Part shown: positions 19,821 through 31,372 of the stretch, piece after piece
How the letters are laid out: each line of letters opens with the position of its first letter
Numbering within the stretch: position 1 is the first letter of the stretch
NCBI GenBank assembly: GCA_009667805.1
Contig: CM019068.1
Location: 2,711,218 to 2,775,217, forward strand
Source of the DNA: Leptobrachium leishanense
Taxonomy: Eukaryota > Chordata > Amphibia > Anura > Megophryidae
Direction: 5' to 3'
Length of the DNA: 64,000 bases
The notes under the pieces: generated by a model
The model's database searches: none
What the model saw: only the letters and a program-made list of their open reading frames with translations
What the model was told of the DNA's origin: nothing
Position numbers and translations under genes: made by a program

Positions 19821-20482
19821 ATACCCTTACCCAAACCATACAGGACATTCAGCTGAACCACAAGTTCCTGCAGTCTCAGGTACAGGTTGCATTGGCCCGT
19901 GGACATTTTCCTACTCCCGATCTGGTTGCCACCAGCAACCCCATACATCTGACCGAACCCGCAGAGTCTTCCGAGTTGTCGCCGCCACGGGGCCGTCGAC
20001 GTCGCCGTAAGGCCAAGGTCGCCGCCGCAGAGCCGTGCAGTGCCAAGGAGGTCGCCAAGGTTGCTGCTCCTCCGGTATTCTTCAAGGGCGCTGCCCCACC
20101 GGTTGCCGAGGGCGCTGCCCCACCGCACCTCGTCAAGGGCGCTGCCCCTCCGTGCCACGCCAAGGGCGCTGCCCCACTGTACCCAGCTGTTACCGTGGAG
20201 ACCCCCATCTCCACTACCCATTGTTGCCAGTTTCCCGCTCTAGCCGTGCCAAGGAGGATTTGGGGGTTTTCCAAGGTTGACTCTCCCATCCCTCACAGCC
20301 GCAAGTTTGGACTTTATTCTGGTCAACCAAGCCAAGATACTGCACATCTTGGCCCCACTGACGCTACCCCGGACAGCGCCATCCGTATGGATCCCTACAC
20401 GGTGCAGGGGTTCATGATGGACTCTTCTACTGCCCGTTGGTTGACTTTTGGCCGCCCGGAGGTCGACTTAGGGTGGGAGTAG
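19721..20482 (+). CDS. C-terminal Gag-like segment of the inner element
   Basis: A 253-residue frame in the same phase as the zinc-knuckle Gag. It includes a helical start (MAAQVNTLTQTIQDIQ-like, with predicted coiled character), a basic cluster (GRRRRRK at about residue 90), alternating Gly-Ala-Ala-Pro-Pro units (five copies of a KGAAPP-like motif) and an end rich in Asp and Trp. Its stop TAG occupies the three bases before the right LTR. I infer that it is the true C-terminus of the Gag-like polyprotein. Confidence 0.5.
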   Translation: MDTDTAAATLPIPGKASPSSAVLVLVSTMAAQVNTLTQTIQDIQLNHKFLQSQVQVALARGHFPTPDLVATSNPIHLTEPAESSELSPPRGRRRRRKAKVAAAEPCSAKEVAKVAAPPVFFKGAAPPVAEGAAPPHLVKGAAPPCHAKGAAPLYPAVTVETPISTTHCCQFPALAVPRRIWGFSKVDSPIPHSRKFGLYSGQPSQDTAHLGPTDATPDSAIRMDPYTVQGFMMDSSTARWLTFGRPEVDLGWE

Positions 20483-21076
20483 TGTCAGGATCGCCACCCT
20501 CTGGCCCCTGTCACCCACGCCAACCCTGCATCATGAACAATACACGTTCCTAAACCTGTGTGTTCCCAGCATCCTAGCCCTAGAATTTCACCTGACCTCA
20601 CCTTCCCCTAATTATCCCTGTATATCAGGAAGCTACGCCCTCCAGACTTCACTTCCACATTGAAGTTACTGACTGCGATACCTGTTTATTCAAAGCTCCC
20701 TGGAACCGCCTGACCTTCTCCTGAACTCTCTGCTAAGACCCCAAGGACCTTCTGCTACAATCTGGACTCTCATTCCTTCACTCACCGGTAACCCCCCTTG
20801 CCGTGTACCGAACCCCTGCTGTACCACCAACTATTCTCTGCCAGCCTTGCCGTGTACCGAACCCCTGCTGTACCACCGACTATTCTCTGCCAGCCTTGCC
20901 GTGTACCGAACCCCTTGTTGAATCCTGACGACTCTATTGCCTGTACCCTGTCTGATTTCATGCCACTGTGTTTATGTGCAAATAAACACACTTTTGTTAT
21001 TCTGAACCTGCCTTCATCACTGCATCCTGGGCTCACAACCCCAACCTGCTACACTACCCGCAGTCTAAACGTGACA
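20483..21076 (+). mobile_element. 3' LTR of the inner element (594 bp)
   Basis: Pairs with 17111-17786, high identity, one to two fewer internal 49-base units; AATAAA at 20991-20996. A purine-rich GGGTGGGAG lies just before it. Confidence 0.85.
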
Positions 21077-21300
21077 TCAACAGAAGAAAATATCACTGGC
21101 TTGGCAACAGTTTCGGGCATCACTGGCACCGCACCAGGAATGGATATCAAGGGTGGTACACAGCCAACATGGGTCACGGGTGGCCAGAGTGAAATACACT
21201 GAAGCTTCACTGTGGGACGTGGGCACTGAACTCATGACTCGACAGACTTGAGGTGGCTACTCTGCCAGTCTGGACGCCTATGGAGGACATACCAGTAACT

Positions 21301-21561
21301 TCAGAGCGATACAGGATTCACCTGAGATCGCTTGAGAGGTTTTAATACACAATTTTTAATAGTGTGGCTTGGATCAGCACAATAGAAGCAGAGTCTATAT
21401 AACCTGTGTCTCTTCTTCTCAGACATGGGAGTAGTAACACAGGTTCTACTGGGAGGGAACTCATTAGAGTCCAGAGACTCCATTAACCTCTGCATATCCA
21501 TTAACATCTTAACCACCCAACCAATGGTAGTTTGGACATTAACACACATACCGACAGGCAT
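21301..21561 (-). CDS. Zinc-knuckle mini-Gag of the outer element
   Basis: An 86-residue frame on the minus strand. It starts 18 bp inside the LTR edge at 21579. A CCHC knuckle, C58-x2-C61-x4-H66-x4-C71 (CFYCADPSHTIKNC), closely resembles that of the inner element. There is no room for a normal capsid. After the stop the minus-strand sequence to 21077 is open only in pieces, then the inner insertion follows. I infer the N-terminus of the repeat-rich protein that ends at 15275. Confidence 0.65.
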   Translation of the reverse strand: MPVGMCVNVQTTIGWVVKMLMDMQRLMESLDSNEFPPSRTCVTTPMSEKKRHRLYRLCFYCADPSHTIKNCVLKPLKRSQVNPVSL

Positions 21562-21578
21562 CTTGGGGGTCTGGATAC

Positions 21579-22636
21579 TGTAACGGGGTCCCAGGCAGAT
21601 GCCAGGGAAGGCCCTTCATTGCGCATATATTTGAGCCCTTGAGGCAGGTTTGTGGTTTGTCTCATAATGTTTAATCCAGCACACACTAACAGTAACCGAG
21701 CTAGAGGTGATAGTGCAGGTGACGGGCACAAGAGGGAGCCCTGCACTGGTATAATTTCTCACTCTAAATATAGATTTAGGGCAAGGGTAGACAGAATGCA
21801 GAAACCAATCGTTTTGGTACATACAAGGACTAACTGAATTGTCTCGAAGCTCTGAAGGTTGAATAACATAAAACAGAAATGAACAATAGTTTGTGATCGT
21901 GGTCTTTGCAAAAACATAAACATGAGTCGTAGCCTGGGTAAAGGGACCCCGGAGGGTTACAAACAATACCCCTAAACGTGAAGGGACAGAACCCAAACAG
22001 CGAGTGATCAACCCAGCAACCAGCAGGGGGTTAAATCACTAAAACAAGAGAAACAGCGTAATATACTCACACAGTAATTCTCAACAGGACAGACTGAGGT
22101 TTGAATGGATTCAACAGAGTGCAGGGCAGAACTCGTTGGTACCTAAAAAATACTGTTAACAGAACTGCTGATCCTGGCACCTCCCTCCAGGGAGATCAGA
22201 ACAAGAGAACACTAGATACTGCTCAGGAGCTATTGATTTTGTGACCAAAAGATCTACTGAGCAAATACACATTAACTAAACACATACAAGAGAGTGGTCC
22301 ATAAACTTAAGCCAGGTCATACACGAGAAATCCAGACAGAATATCTTTAGTGGACAGACGTAAGAGTAATCCAATGGCCAGAACCAGAAGTCATACACGA
22401 GAAAACAGGAATACAATATAATATCAGGAACAGTGAGTAATATATCAAGGAGCAGGAACTTAACAGGTGTAACCTATCCAGACCCAGGGAGCAAGAGACT
22501 TACTGGGCCTATATATAGGGCTGAGAAGGTCATGTGACCGCAGACCAACCAACCCAACAGATAGTCTGTAGAGCCTGAAAACCAAAAAACATGAATCCCT
22601 GCTACAACCAGCAGGGGGCAGGGCCGAGATGTGACA
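21579..22636 (-). mobile_element. 5' LTR of the outer element (1058 bp)
   Basis: Pairs with 14006-15189. Ends TGTAACGGGG...GATGTGACA as read on the + strand. Next to it, at 22637-22641, lies the CTCAC copy of the target site. Confidence 0.85.
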
Positions 22637-22641
22637 CTCAC

Positions 22642-24444
22642 CTTAAGGTGGCCTCTACTCCCCTTTTCGGGGACCAATTTGACTCTGTAAGGATGTGAAT
22701 AATTTCCAGATCTGCAGTGTACTCAGCAAGCACCACAGGGGTCCCCGAATTGCAGGGAAAGGTAGCTGCAAACCCGCCGAAAACTAACCACATAACGAGG
22801 GCGAACGCACACAGAAAACCCGCAAAAACATCTGGATTAACCCGCTGAAAAACCCAAGCAGGAGCCGATCACACGCAGCGCAGCCGCCGGAAAAAGCTGA
22901 CACCGCAGACGAATGGAGTGAATAAATTAGAAAAACAGTTTGCTTGAATGTTTGAAAAGTGAAACACTGTTTGCAAAGAAACTACTGAGCGAAAATGTCT
23001 GAAATTTACATAAAATCCAATGAATGAGAATAAAAAGGGCTGTTACAGAAAAAAGAAGTTAAAACAAAAAAAACATCGGAATTTTTTGAAAAAATAAATC
23101 CAGAAAAATGCTTAAAGTATCCTAAAAAAAAAATCGATAAAATAAAGAGACTTTTTACTGCAGAATTTTATAATAAACGGTTTATTAGATCTTGAATTAA
23201 AACTGGAATATTTTTAACATTGAAACCTATGGGATTCGCCTGAATAAACCTGCCGAATTAAACCACCGAATAGCAGGACATTTCGAGAACCTTTCACTGC
23301 TGGTTTGTGTTCTCTGAATAGCCAAACCTATGGGGTTTTCACTGCCCTCAAACAGGCACCGTGTGCAGGATTTGGCGAATTGCCAGGAAAGGTAACCGTA
23401 CCCTGAATTTCAGCATTCGGTTACCTTTCACCAGCAATTCGCAGCTCTTTGAATAACCCTGTATGTGTGTCCATTCCACTGACCGGGGATGTTTTAATTG
23501 CTCTGGTACAAACATTGAATTTCTTACAGCATCTACCGGATCAATAAGCGGTTTTTAGAATCAGTGGAATCAGGTGAGGAAACTGAATGTGAGGCCTCAG
23601 GAGAGGAGACCGGATCGTACTCCGGCTCAGAGGAATTCACCTCAGAATCTGACATTGCTTCCTCTCTAGAATGTTCTGAGGAGCTGCCGGTATCTTTGCG
23701 CCTCTAGCGCGCTTCCTCTTTCTTTGTCAGCCGGAGTTAACTGGCTCCTTTTTTCGTCATAGTGATGTGCTGTGGGAATTCATTACAAGTACGGGTAGAC
23801 GTAGGTTTTATGAGGGATATTTTTTGGGAGTTGCTCTTCTCCCTCATTGAAGTCTCAGGGACCTCATTATCCTGTCAGGAATCACTAGATAAAAATCTAT
23901 CTGAAGTTGGGGAAATTATAAATGAACGTCTGGCTGAGAGATTCTCTAGACATTTTAACCATATTATACTCCAAGTATGAGGGAAAAAGCCGACAGAGCT
24001 GCAACAAGGGCACCTGCCGGGTTATTTACGTGGGCATAAGAACGGGGGCACCTGGGGCAACAAGTAGGTTCGGGCTAGTCATAAACCACTTATTTATTTT
24101 ACTTATTTATTTTATACATTTTATTGGGAAACCTCCGTTTAAAAGCGTAGCTGTTCGTCTGAGGTAACTGCCCGCGACGTACAGCGCATGCGCGAGCTGC
24201 CGAGCATTACCTCAGACACTAATGGCGCAAAACCGCGCCTCTGCCCTATGACGGAGTTGCAGGGGAGGAAACCCAGGCAATAACCGCCGGAGAGTAAGAC
24301 TCGTCTCACCGGAGGAAAACAAGACAGGGAAACGAATAAATAACAGTTTAAAAACTATCTGCCCGAAATAAAACAGAGAACAATTCCCTCACTAAATAAA
24401 TGACAAAACCAGATGAAAAATAATATAAAACATGTAATATTGCA
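22642..24444 (-). mobile_element. DIRS copy A, region upstream of gag
   Basis: Non-coding sequence that resumes the DIRS interrupted at 14006. Segment 23455-24130 matches copy B (52323-52901) and the piece at 63062-63246. A short + strand frame at about 23563-23707, acidic (SGEETECEASGEE), is conserved between copies; coding or chance is not settled. The stretch 22980-23330 matches the reverse strand of 34870-35170, so this region exists in both orientations in the window. Confidence 0.6.
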
Positions 24445-24619
24445 AATGTAAAATACATTATAGTGCAAGCAATTTTAATACTCCATTTGCTGCTAATACT
24501 CATCTCGGCGAGCAGCAAAGAAAAGACTAGTGGTCAAGGGTTACCAGGGAATTTATGGAGCGGTCTGCCTAATGATTGGACAGCAGGGAGCTGGACTGTA
24601 CCATTACCTGTTATTGTTA

Positions 24620-24895
24620 TATTGTTAAACTGTATTTTTCTCTCTAAATACTTTTGTTGTTGTATTTGAGAGTTTTTCTTTGCTGCTATCGGCTTAAGTA
24701 AAGGAAAGATAGCATAATAATCTCCTCCGTGTCTTGTGGGATAATTCACAGATTCCCCTATTATCATGACGGGGAATCATAATTATAATAAAGACACAGA
24801 GGCTCATATTATGCAATCTTTTCTTTACTTAAGCCGATAGCAGCAAAGAAAAACACTAAATACTTTTGTGGTTGTATTTGAGAGAGAAAAATACA
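24620..24895. repeat. DIRS terminal hairpin, about 110-bp arms
   Basis: The left arm (TTTGCTGCTATCGGCTTAAG, then CTCCGTGTCTTG) and the right arm (AAGACACAGAGG, then CTTAAGCCGATAGCAGCAAAG) are inverted copies around GATTCCCC...GGGGAATC. The same hairpin core occurs at 39885-39960, 40470-40545, 57370-57475 and 57940-58060. DIRS elements are known to have inverted terminal repeats and a complementary internal region. Confidence 0.75.
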
Positions 24896-25021
24896 TTTTT
24901 TTTTTATTATTTTTTTGAGAAAGGATTTTTCCAGGAAGGATACATTGAGATTTCTCTCGTTTTCAAGTATGTCCTGGGTGGCGAGTATGTACCATTAGGT
25001 GTCTTGCCCAAGGACACTTAC
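24895..25021 (-). mobile_element. tRNA-type SINE, 3' part, reverse strand
   Basis: Matches the 3' half of the fuller SINE at 45765-45948 (AAGTGTCCTTGGGCAAGACA, then ATCTCAATGTATCCTTCCTGG on the minus strand). The tRNA-like head is missing. Confidence 0.7.
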
Positions 25022-25370
25022 TTATTTAACAATATATAACAATAGCAGGTAATGGTACAGTCCAGCTCCCTGCTGTCCAATCGTCCGGTAGACCGCTCCA
25101 TAAATCGTCCTGGTATCCCTTGGCTCCTCCCCTTTTCTTGATGCGAGACGGGCTAACATCTTCCTCAATGAAATCAAAACAATGGAAGAATAATCATCCT
25201 TTGAAAATCTCCAACAGGAAGTTAAAACTTTCATCGTAGACTCCAACATGAAGCTCAAGCATGGAAGAATATTCATCCTTCAATGAAAAACTCCAACATG
25301 AAGCTCAAGCTCTTCTCCAACGAACAGAACAACGGAAGAACTCTTGATCATCCAATGAAAGTTTCGACAT
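25022..25370. other. DIRS edge and unassigned flank
   Basis: 25040-25115 is the reverse complement of the DIRS edge at 57225-57290 (ACAGCAGGGAGCTGGACTGT). The rest holds an imperfect direct repeat containing CTCCAACATGAAGCTCAAGC twice (25242, 25291). Nothing else recognised. Confidence 0.5.
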
Positions 25371-25805
25371 TGTAAGGATATAGAGTCACCCAGCACGCAG
25401 ACAAATCCCAGCAAGGCAAGGAAAACTCTAATCTGAGAAGCTGGTCCTTGATAATGGCCAGGTACTAATCTAAAATACATAGAAGTACAGATCAGGGACA
25501 GGAAAGATATTGTAGTAATAACAAGCCAGAGGTCGGTACACGAGTTAAACATATGCCAAGGGATAAACACAGAAATCACAGTAAAATAAACAAGCCAGAA
25601 GTCAAACCAGAAAAACAATATGCAGAAGCTATAGACACGCTCTGAGGGCTAGAATAAACCACATCAGGGCTCAGAGCACAGTCAGTGACTGATATTTAAT
25701 GGCCTAGGTCTCTGCTCAGGTGCAGCATTCACAGTGGCCTGATTCATAGACTGGCACCCTCTCTGTTGGGGAGACCGCACTGCAGGGACACCAGCAGGCA
25801 TGACA
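25371..25805 (-). mobile_element. 3' LTR of the chromovirus (435 bp)
   Basis: As read on the + strand it runs TGTAAGG...GGCATGACA. On the minus strand GTGGAGGGGGGTAC (25806-25819) abuts its start as a polypurine tract. No second LTR is present. Confidence 0.7.
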
Positions 25806-26461
25806 GTACCCCCCTCCACGAGCGCCCTCCGGGGCAGTGGGATGAGAGCGGTGAAAGGCACAGACCAGACAGGGGGTGTGGAGATCAGCAAAAGGAACCC
25901 ATGAGCATCCTCCGGGCCATACCCTCTCCAGTGCACCAAATATTGAAGACCCCCACGTGAATGATGGAAATCAACGATAGACTGGACCTCAAATTCTTCC
26001 TGTCCCTGGACTAGAACAGGACAAGGTCGAAGAATGGCAGTGGTGAACCGATTACATAGAAGGGGCTTCAACAAGGAGGTGTGAAAGGTATTAGGTATAC
26101 GGAGGGTAAGAGGTAGGTGCAGAGCATAACTGACTTCATTGACACGTCTTAGGACCTTGAATGGACCAATATACCGCAGAGCAAATTTCATGGATGGCAC
26201 ATGTAACTTAATGTCACGGGTTGACAGCCAGACTCTCTGGCCTGGAACATAGTAAGGACCCATCCGCCTATGCCTATCTGCATAGGTCTTATGTAGGGAC
26301 TGCAGCGTGACGGAGGTTAGAACGTACCAGATTCCACACTTGATGAAGAGACTGAACATAGGAGTCCAAGTCAGGAAGACCAGTGTCAGAACCAGGGGAT
26401 GGCAAAAAGGTAGGCTGGAAACCGTGGGCAACATAAAATGGGGAGTGACCAGATGAGGCAT
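25682..26461 (-). pseudogene. Integrase C-terminus with chromodomain
   Basis: Integrase C-terminal region and chromodomain of a chromovirus. YYVPGQRVWLSTRDI and FALRYIGPFKVLR are the GPY/F-type C-terminal motifs; IPNTFHTSLLKP follows, then the chromodomain FEVQSIVD...LQYLVHWRGYGPEDA (about residues 155-185), which in this family guides integration to modified histones. The chromodomain's final Trp-Glu part is lost by a frame change and the frame runs into the LTR. The region joining it to the integrase core (26462-26655) is shifted in phase. A degraded copy. Confidence 0.8.
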
Positions 26462-26655
26462 TCACATTACTGTTCAGAGCAAATTCAGCCCAAGGAAGTA
26501 AAGATACCCAATCATCCTGCCCTTGAGAAGAGACGCTGCGAATGTAGTTCTCACTAGACTGATTAGCACATTCGGCAGCTCCATTAGACTGTGGGTGATA
26601 AGCAGAAGAAAATTATACTTTAATGACCAACTGTGAACAGAAATTTCACCAAATT

Positions 26656-26949
26656 CTAGAGATGAACTGGGGACCTCTGAACTGGGGAAATTCTAGAGAC
26701 AATTTCATGAAGCAAACCATGCAATCTGAATACCTCCTTGGCAAATATGTTGGCTAGACCTTTAGATGTTGGCAATTTCTTGAGAGGGACCAGATGAACC
26801 ATTTTAGTAAAGCGATCAACAATGGTCAAAATCACTGTATGCCCTTCAGAAGGTGGCAAATCAACTATGAAATCCAAAGAAATATGTGACCAAGCTTTAT
26901 CAGGGATGGCTAGTGGTTGCAATAGCCCTGCAGGACATGGAGTAGAGGC
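26656..26949 (-). pseudogene. Integrase catalytic core fragment, right edge cut by LTR element
   Basis: HISLDFIVDLPPSEGH holds the first catalytic Asp and TIVDRFTKMVHLVPL the region to the second; the next segment is frame-shifted. At 26945-26949 lies GAGGC, the target site of the inserted LTR element. The residues before it belong on the other side of the insertion at 31873 and rightward. Confidence 0.8.
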
Positions 26950-27446
26950 TGATAAATTTGGATATAAAGCAAACAAAATAAACTCCCTATAATAATTACC
27001 ATTTATGAAATTTCAATAAACCTTTTTTAAGTTTCTTCTCATATATCAAAGTTGAAAACAGGGCAGGGCGCGGCGCGGCGCGTCACCATGGCGAGAGACA
27101 ACAAAATCAGCCACAAAGCAATGTAGCGTCAGTCCTGTCTGAAATATCCTTCCTTAGACAGGTCTTTTATTAGATTTCAAAGAACTTATGGCCAATCAGC
27201 ATACAGATACATTTCTACGTCAGAGTTTAACCAACAGTGAGCCAAAAATTACTATATTGATTCAGAGATGGCTTTTTCTAGCATACACTTTTCTAGCATC
27301 CACTGTTCACACACCCTTTCCTGCACACAAGGAAATGGCTAAATTCCACAGGCTAACATCCTATGCAAGTAAAAGACTTGCAGGGTTTGACACTTATAAT
27401 GGGGGGGGGTGGATTCACACTACCTATCATATTAAAATACCTTTCA
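26950..27446 (-). mobile_element. 3' LTR of the LARD-like element
   Basis: As read on +, TGATAAATTTGG...ATACCTTTCA. Contains a GCGCGGCGCGGCGCG run at about 27068 and a G-run at 27403-27410. Confidence 0.85.
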
Positions 27447-30400
27447 ATCGTCTCATTGATCACATATACAATCGTGATCACAAAAAGGGATGAAACAAAC
27501 TAGACAATTAAACTAATTATACCTGGGGCCATAGTATCCTCGCCTAATACCTGTACGATATACGAAAGGAATCCCCAAGGATGCCCTTTATGAGCATAAA
27601 ATACACTTATCTATCTAGATTCACTCTTCCAGCGAACCACATTTGGAGCGTAGGCAAAAATACCTAATCTAGACATTAAATAACTATTTATTCCCATTTC
27701 CCAAAATATAATTCACCGAACAAGAAAAGTATAATAACTTGAATGTAAAAGTTCATTTATCTAATAAATCAACATGAGTCAGATCTATATCTGTGTGTTT
27801 TCCTATGTTCAGCTTCACTCCACAAAACGCATATACACCTGCATTCATACACACATTCAAGACATACATTCTCATTTTCACAAATTAAATCCTTTCTCAC
27901 ACTTATCTAGGGGATTAAATAAAAAAAATAATATTCCATAATCTAATACCATAGTCCACAGTGCGAGATCAGGGTGTGGTCTTTTTTTTTAACATCCCAG
28001 CTTGAGACGCATAATCATAGAATGTCATCAGAGCTCCCACCATAGGGACTCCTGAACAAGCTGTCTCTTTGCGCTGGTTGCTTATTACCTGTGACCTTTG
28101 ACCTTGACACAAAATGTCCATGATTCGTTCCATATGCAGTCATTGTGACTGTCAGGTTTCTTGATGATGTGATATGGTTTTAGCAACAATAAAGAAAATA
28201 AAAAAGAAAAGAAAATATGGTATACCCCGCTAATCATATACATCCATCCATTCATTCATTCATTGTCACTCTCAAATGCACGAAAACAATAAAAATGTTA
28301 ATTTACACAAGAAGAGACACAGATAATAAATTTCAAAATGTCCCCGCGAAGCCTGTCGGCCTCACGCAATAAAAAAAATTATACTACTTCTGACTCATTG
28401 TTAGAGAAAAAAATATATACGCAACTTTGGCTCAAAAGGGAAATAGCCGAAGTGCATATTCCACCCTTTTATTAAATATAATTTTTTTTTTATTTTAATT
28501 ACTATCCTATTCAGTCTTGTTCGGTGTTGTGAAACAAACCTGGCGTTTATAAAACACACCAATCCTCAAATGAAATAAAAAAATAAAAACCGCATTAATT
28601 TTATCGAATTAAAACTTTCCATTTACCACTATATATGTCATGAAACGTATTTATGCAAATGCATTAAATTATATGTTCCTAAAAACATTAATGAACTCTA
28701 ATTTTAATTGGATGTGATCTTCAATAATCCTAAATGTGTCAGGGAATTTTGAACAATATTGATTGTAACTAAACAACAAAAATAACAAAATATAAAATAA
28801 TAAAAGACACAAAATAATTAACACTTAGACGACATCAGAATATAAAAATACATTATCTTCTTTCTTTGTCTTCTGTCGTATTGGTTGAAAATAACAGTTT
28901 TGTAAAACTGACATGTCTTAAGTTGTATTTCCAAATCAATGATCTTCTATAAATAGCATGATTTATTGATGAGTTGTCGATAATTAGATTGTTTTATTGC
29001 CTGGTGTCTGATAATTCCTTATTATCCGGTTGATGTAACATTGCAATGTGAAATGATAATGTGTTTGATTAAATTTCCTTCAATTCCAACATCTTTATCA
29101 ATATTGGTATCGCATAATCTTCCATCTAGCTTGAGCAAAGTTGGCATGCATGGGTAATGTTCACCTAAAGTAAAAACTTGGGAAAAAATGTATTATTAAC
29201 CTGTAAAAAACTTTAAAATTCATATGGTTAAAATACTTTTAAAATGGAGAAAAACAATGCAACACATTTTTTGGACACAAAGAAAAGGAGTGGTCATGAG
29301 TGAGACAACACGGAGGAGAGGAGGGGTCATGAGAGAGACAACATGGAGGAGACTAGGAAAAGAATGTGAACTTCAATTCAAATAAAAAAAAACACAACAA
29401 AAATATCATGAACTGGGAAAGAAAGTATAGAAGGGCATGTTTAAAACTTGACGCGCTAATTAGCACAAAGTTCTCAGAGGAAACTCAGAGAAAAAGATTC
29501 TTAATAAACATCAATAATCTTTATTAAGGATATTGGTTAAAAACAAACATTCAAACGTGAGGTGTCTGTGCAGCTATTTTACAACCTGTTTTATTCCCTC
29601 CAAGAATATGCAATAGAGGCAAAGTTATACGTTATTGCACTTCACACCAAAAGACAAAAACATCAGACAGCAAAAAAAAAAAAAAATAATACTAGACATC
29701 TGGCTACCACTGCAGAAAAAGAAAACAAATCAAACAATACTCAGATACCAAACTACAACCTACCATCTCCCTTAGTCAACTAAAATAAAACAAAAAAAAC
29801 ACCTTCTCTCATTTGAAATCTGCCTAAATTCCTTTGTACAGCGCTACTAAACCTGTAGGCGCTTTCCTTTAAACTTTCACTCAAATCCTTCAGCTTTATA
29901 TCACTTCATCCTCTTAGATTCCAAACAACTAAACATGAACCTACATATATATTCCATTATACAAGTTACAAACACTGTAAATGATCTCAGTCAGCCATTT
30001 TGGCAAAACATATAACCTATATTTAAGGTGCGGTCAATCCCTTAGTGCTGGACTCAAACAAAGACCAGAGGAAAATAACCGACCACGCCTCTCTTGGGAA
30101 AATGTACAACTTTGAGCCCATCACCTTGATACACTACTTTTTTTATATATATATCATACGCCGAAGCACTCAAACCGCGCCCAATTCCACAACAGTTAGT
30201 TTCATAAAGCACTAACAGTTCCAGAATTCAACTGCTACTACAGTCATTCAAGGCATTAGACACATGTCATTTGTATATCCTGTTCAATTATCCCAAATAA
30301 ATACTCACAGAACAACAAAAATAACTACATATTCCATTCTCCAACTTGCACTGCTAAAAGACTACTAGCATTCAAAGAAAAAAATCCTTATACAAACACA

Positions 30401-31372
30401 TAATAACATTATACATTACAAATAAAGAGTTTTTTTAATTAAATAAAAAGAACAAAGAGAAAAAAATTAGCAGGCGCTTTTGAAAGTCACTGTAAAAGTA
30501 AAGTCTCCATTTCCTGTGCCATTTCCTGTGCCTTTTTTTTTACACGAGGCAAGGCATTAATGACACAGAAACAAAGAAACCTGGTTTACGAAAAGCAGTC
30601 CCTATACATAAATTACATATAAAAAACATAATATCAAAACTACGAAATACAAAACATCAAAGATACACACATACATTAATAGTTAGTAAAGACAAACATT
30701 TAAATAAACAGACGCAATCAATGGCCAGAAACAAAATAAAAAATAAAACAAAAACAAACATGCAATCTGAAAGAAAAAACAGTTAGCAAATCCTTTAGAA
30801 TCAGCACGCAAACACATGCAGCAAAAAAATAAAGAAAAAAAAATGGCAGCAGCGCGCAAGAAAATAAAAATAAAAAATTAAGAGGAAAAAAAAACTCTCT
30901 CAATGGGAGATTAAATCAGTTGATATACAAGAAGAAAATCTACTCAGTCAAAATAAAATTCTCACAATTACAAGATATGGACGACCCAGAAACACCAGAA
31001 TTGAAGTACAAGATAGACACAGAACGGAGACAATACAACTAGAAACATCTCGTTCCTTTTTTTTATGAGTTCAATTTCCAGCAAATACAAATACTCAGCA
31101 CACAGCGGGCGAGTTCAAACACACGTGAGGTCCTCAAACGATTTTCCTTTACTACAATACATAAAATGACAAAAACAAATCAAGACAAAGAGTCCAACCT
31201 TGCACCAAAAAAAATCAACAAGCTCTGAACCATAGCTTTAACTTCAAGGAAACCAAGCCTGGAGGCAAGTTCGCAAAATCTGAACAAGCAAATGTAAGAA
31301 TATATTCAAATGTAAAGATACACTTATATATATGGATACATCTGAATGGCAAATCCCACTTCAGACAACAAC
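27447..31372 (-). other. Internal region of the LARD-like element, no gene
   Basis: About 3.9 kb, A/T-rich on the + strand, with stops in all frames. Frames of 60-75 codons at 29562-29783 (+) and 30718-30903 (-) are compositional. Short tracts: ATTC repeats at about 28248-28264, A runs at 29671-29685. Nothing recognisable. Confidence 0.7.
31350..31372 (-). promoter_or_regulatory. Primer-binding site, leucine-tRNA-like
   Basis: On the minus strand, just inside the LTR, TGTCTGAAGTGGGATTTG. It resembles the tRNA-Leu type used by many LTR elements (TGTCAGAAGTGGGAT pattern) with one to two differences. Confidence 0.5.

Larger units (their letters stand above)
17111..21076 (+). mobile_element. Inner gag-only LTR retrotransposon
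   Basis: LTRs at 17111-17786 and 20483-21076, both TGTCAGGATC...ACGTGACA. Target duplication TCGAC (17106-17110) against TCAAC (21077-21081), one mismatch. Coding starts three bases after the left LTR and stops at the base before the right LTR. The content is a zinc-knuckle Gag, a long tandem-repeat segment and a proline/alanine-rich C-terminus; no pol domain exists. It must use proteins from another element. It resembles the outer element in LTR ends, start position, zinc-knuckle sequence and repeat-rich tail. Confidence 0.8.
14006..22636 (-). mobile_element. Outer gag-only LTR retrotransposon
   Basis: LTRs at 14006-15189 and 21579-22636 enclose the element; ends are TGTCA...TGACA. A 5-bp target duplication, CACAC (14001-14005) against CTCAC (22637-22641), differs at one position. 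The empty site is preserved in DIRS copy B at about 45715-45730. The polypurine tract lies beside the left LTR on the minus strand, so transcription is leftward. Coding consists of a short zinc-knuckle Gag and a long repeat-rich protein; no protease, RT or integrase is visible. A second element of like design (17111-21076) has inserted in it. Confidence 0.8.

Noticed and set aside
18885..19848. Long minus-strand frames (277-312 residues) across the tandem arrays
   Set aside because: They are shadows of repeat units whose length is a multiple of three; they have no start context or domain and oppose the element's transcription.
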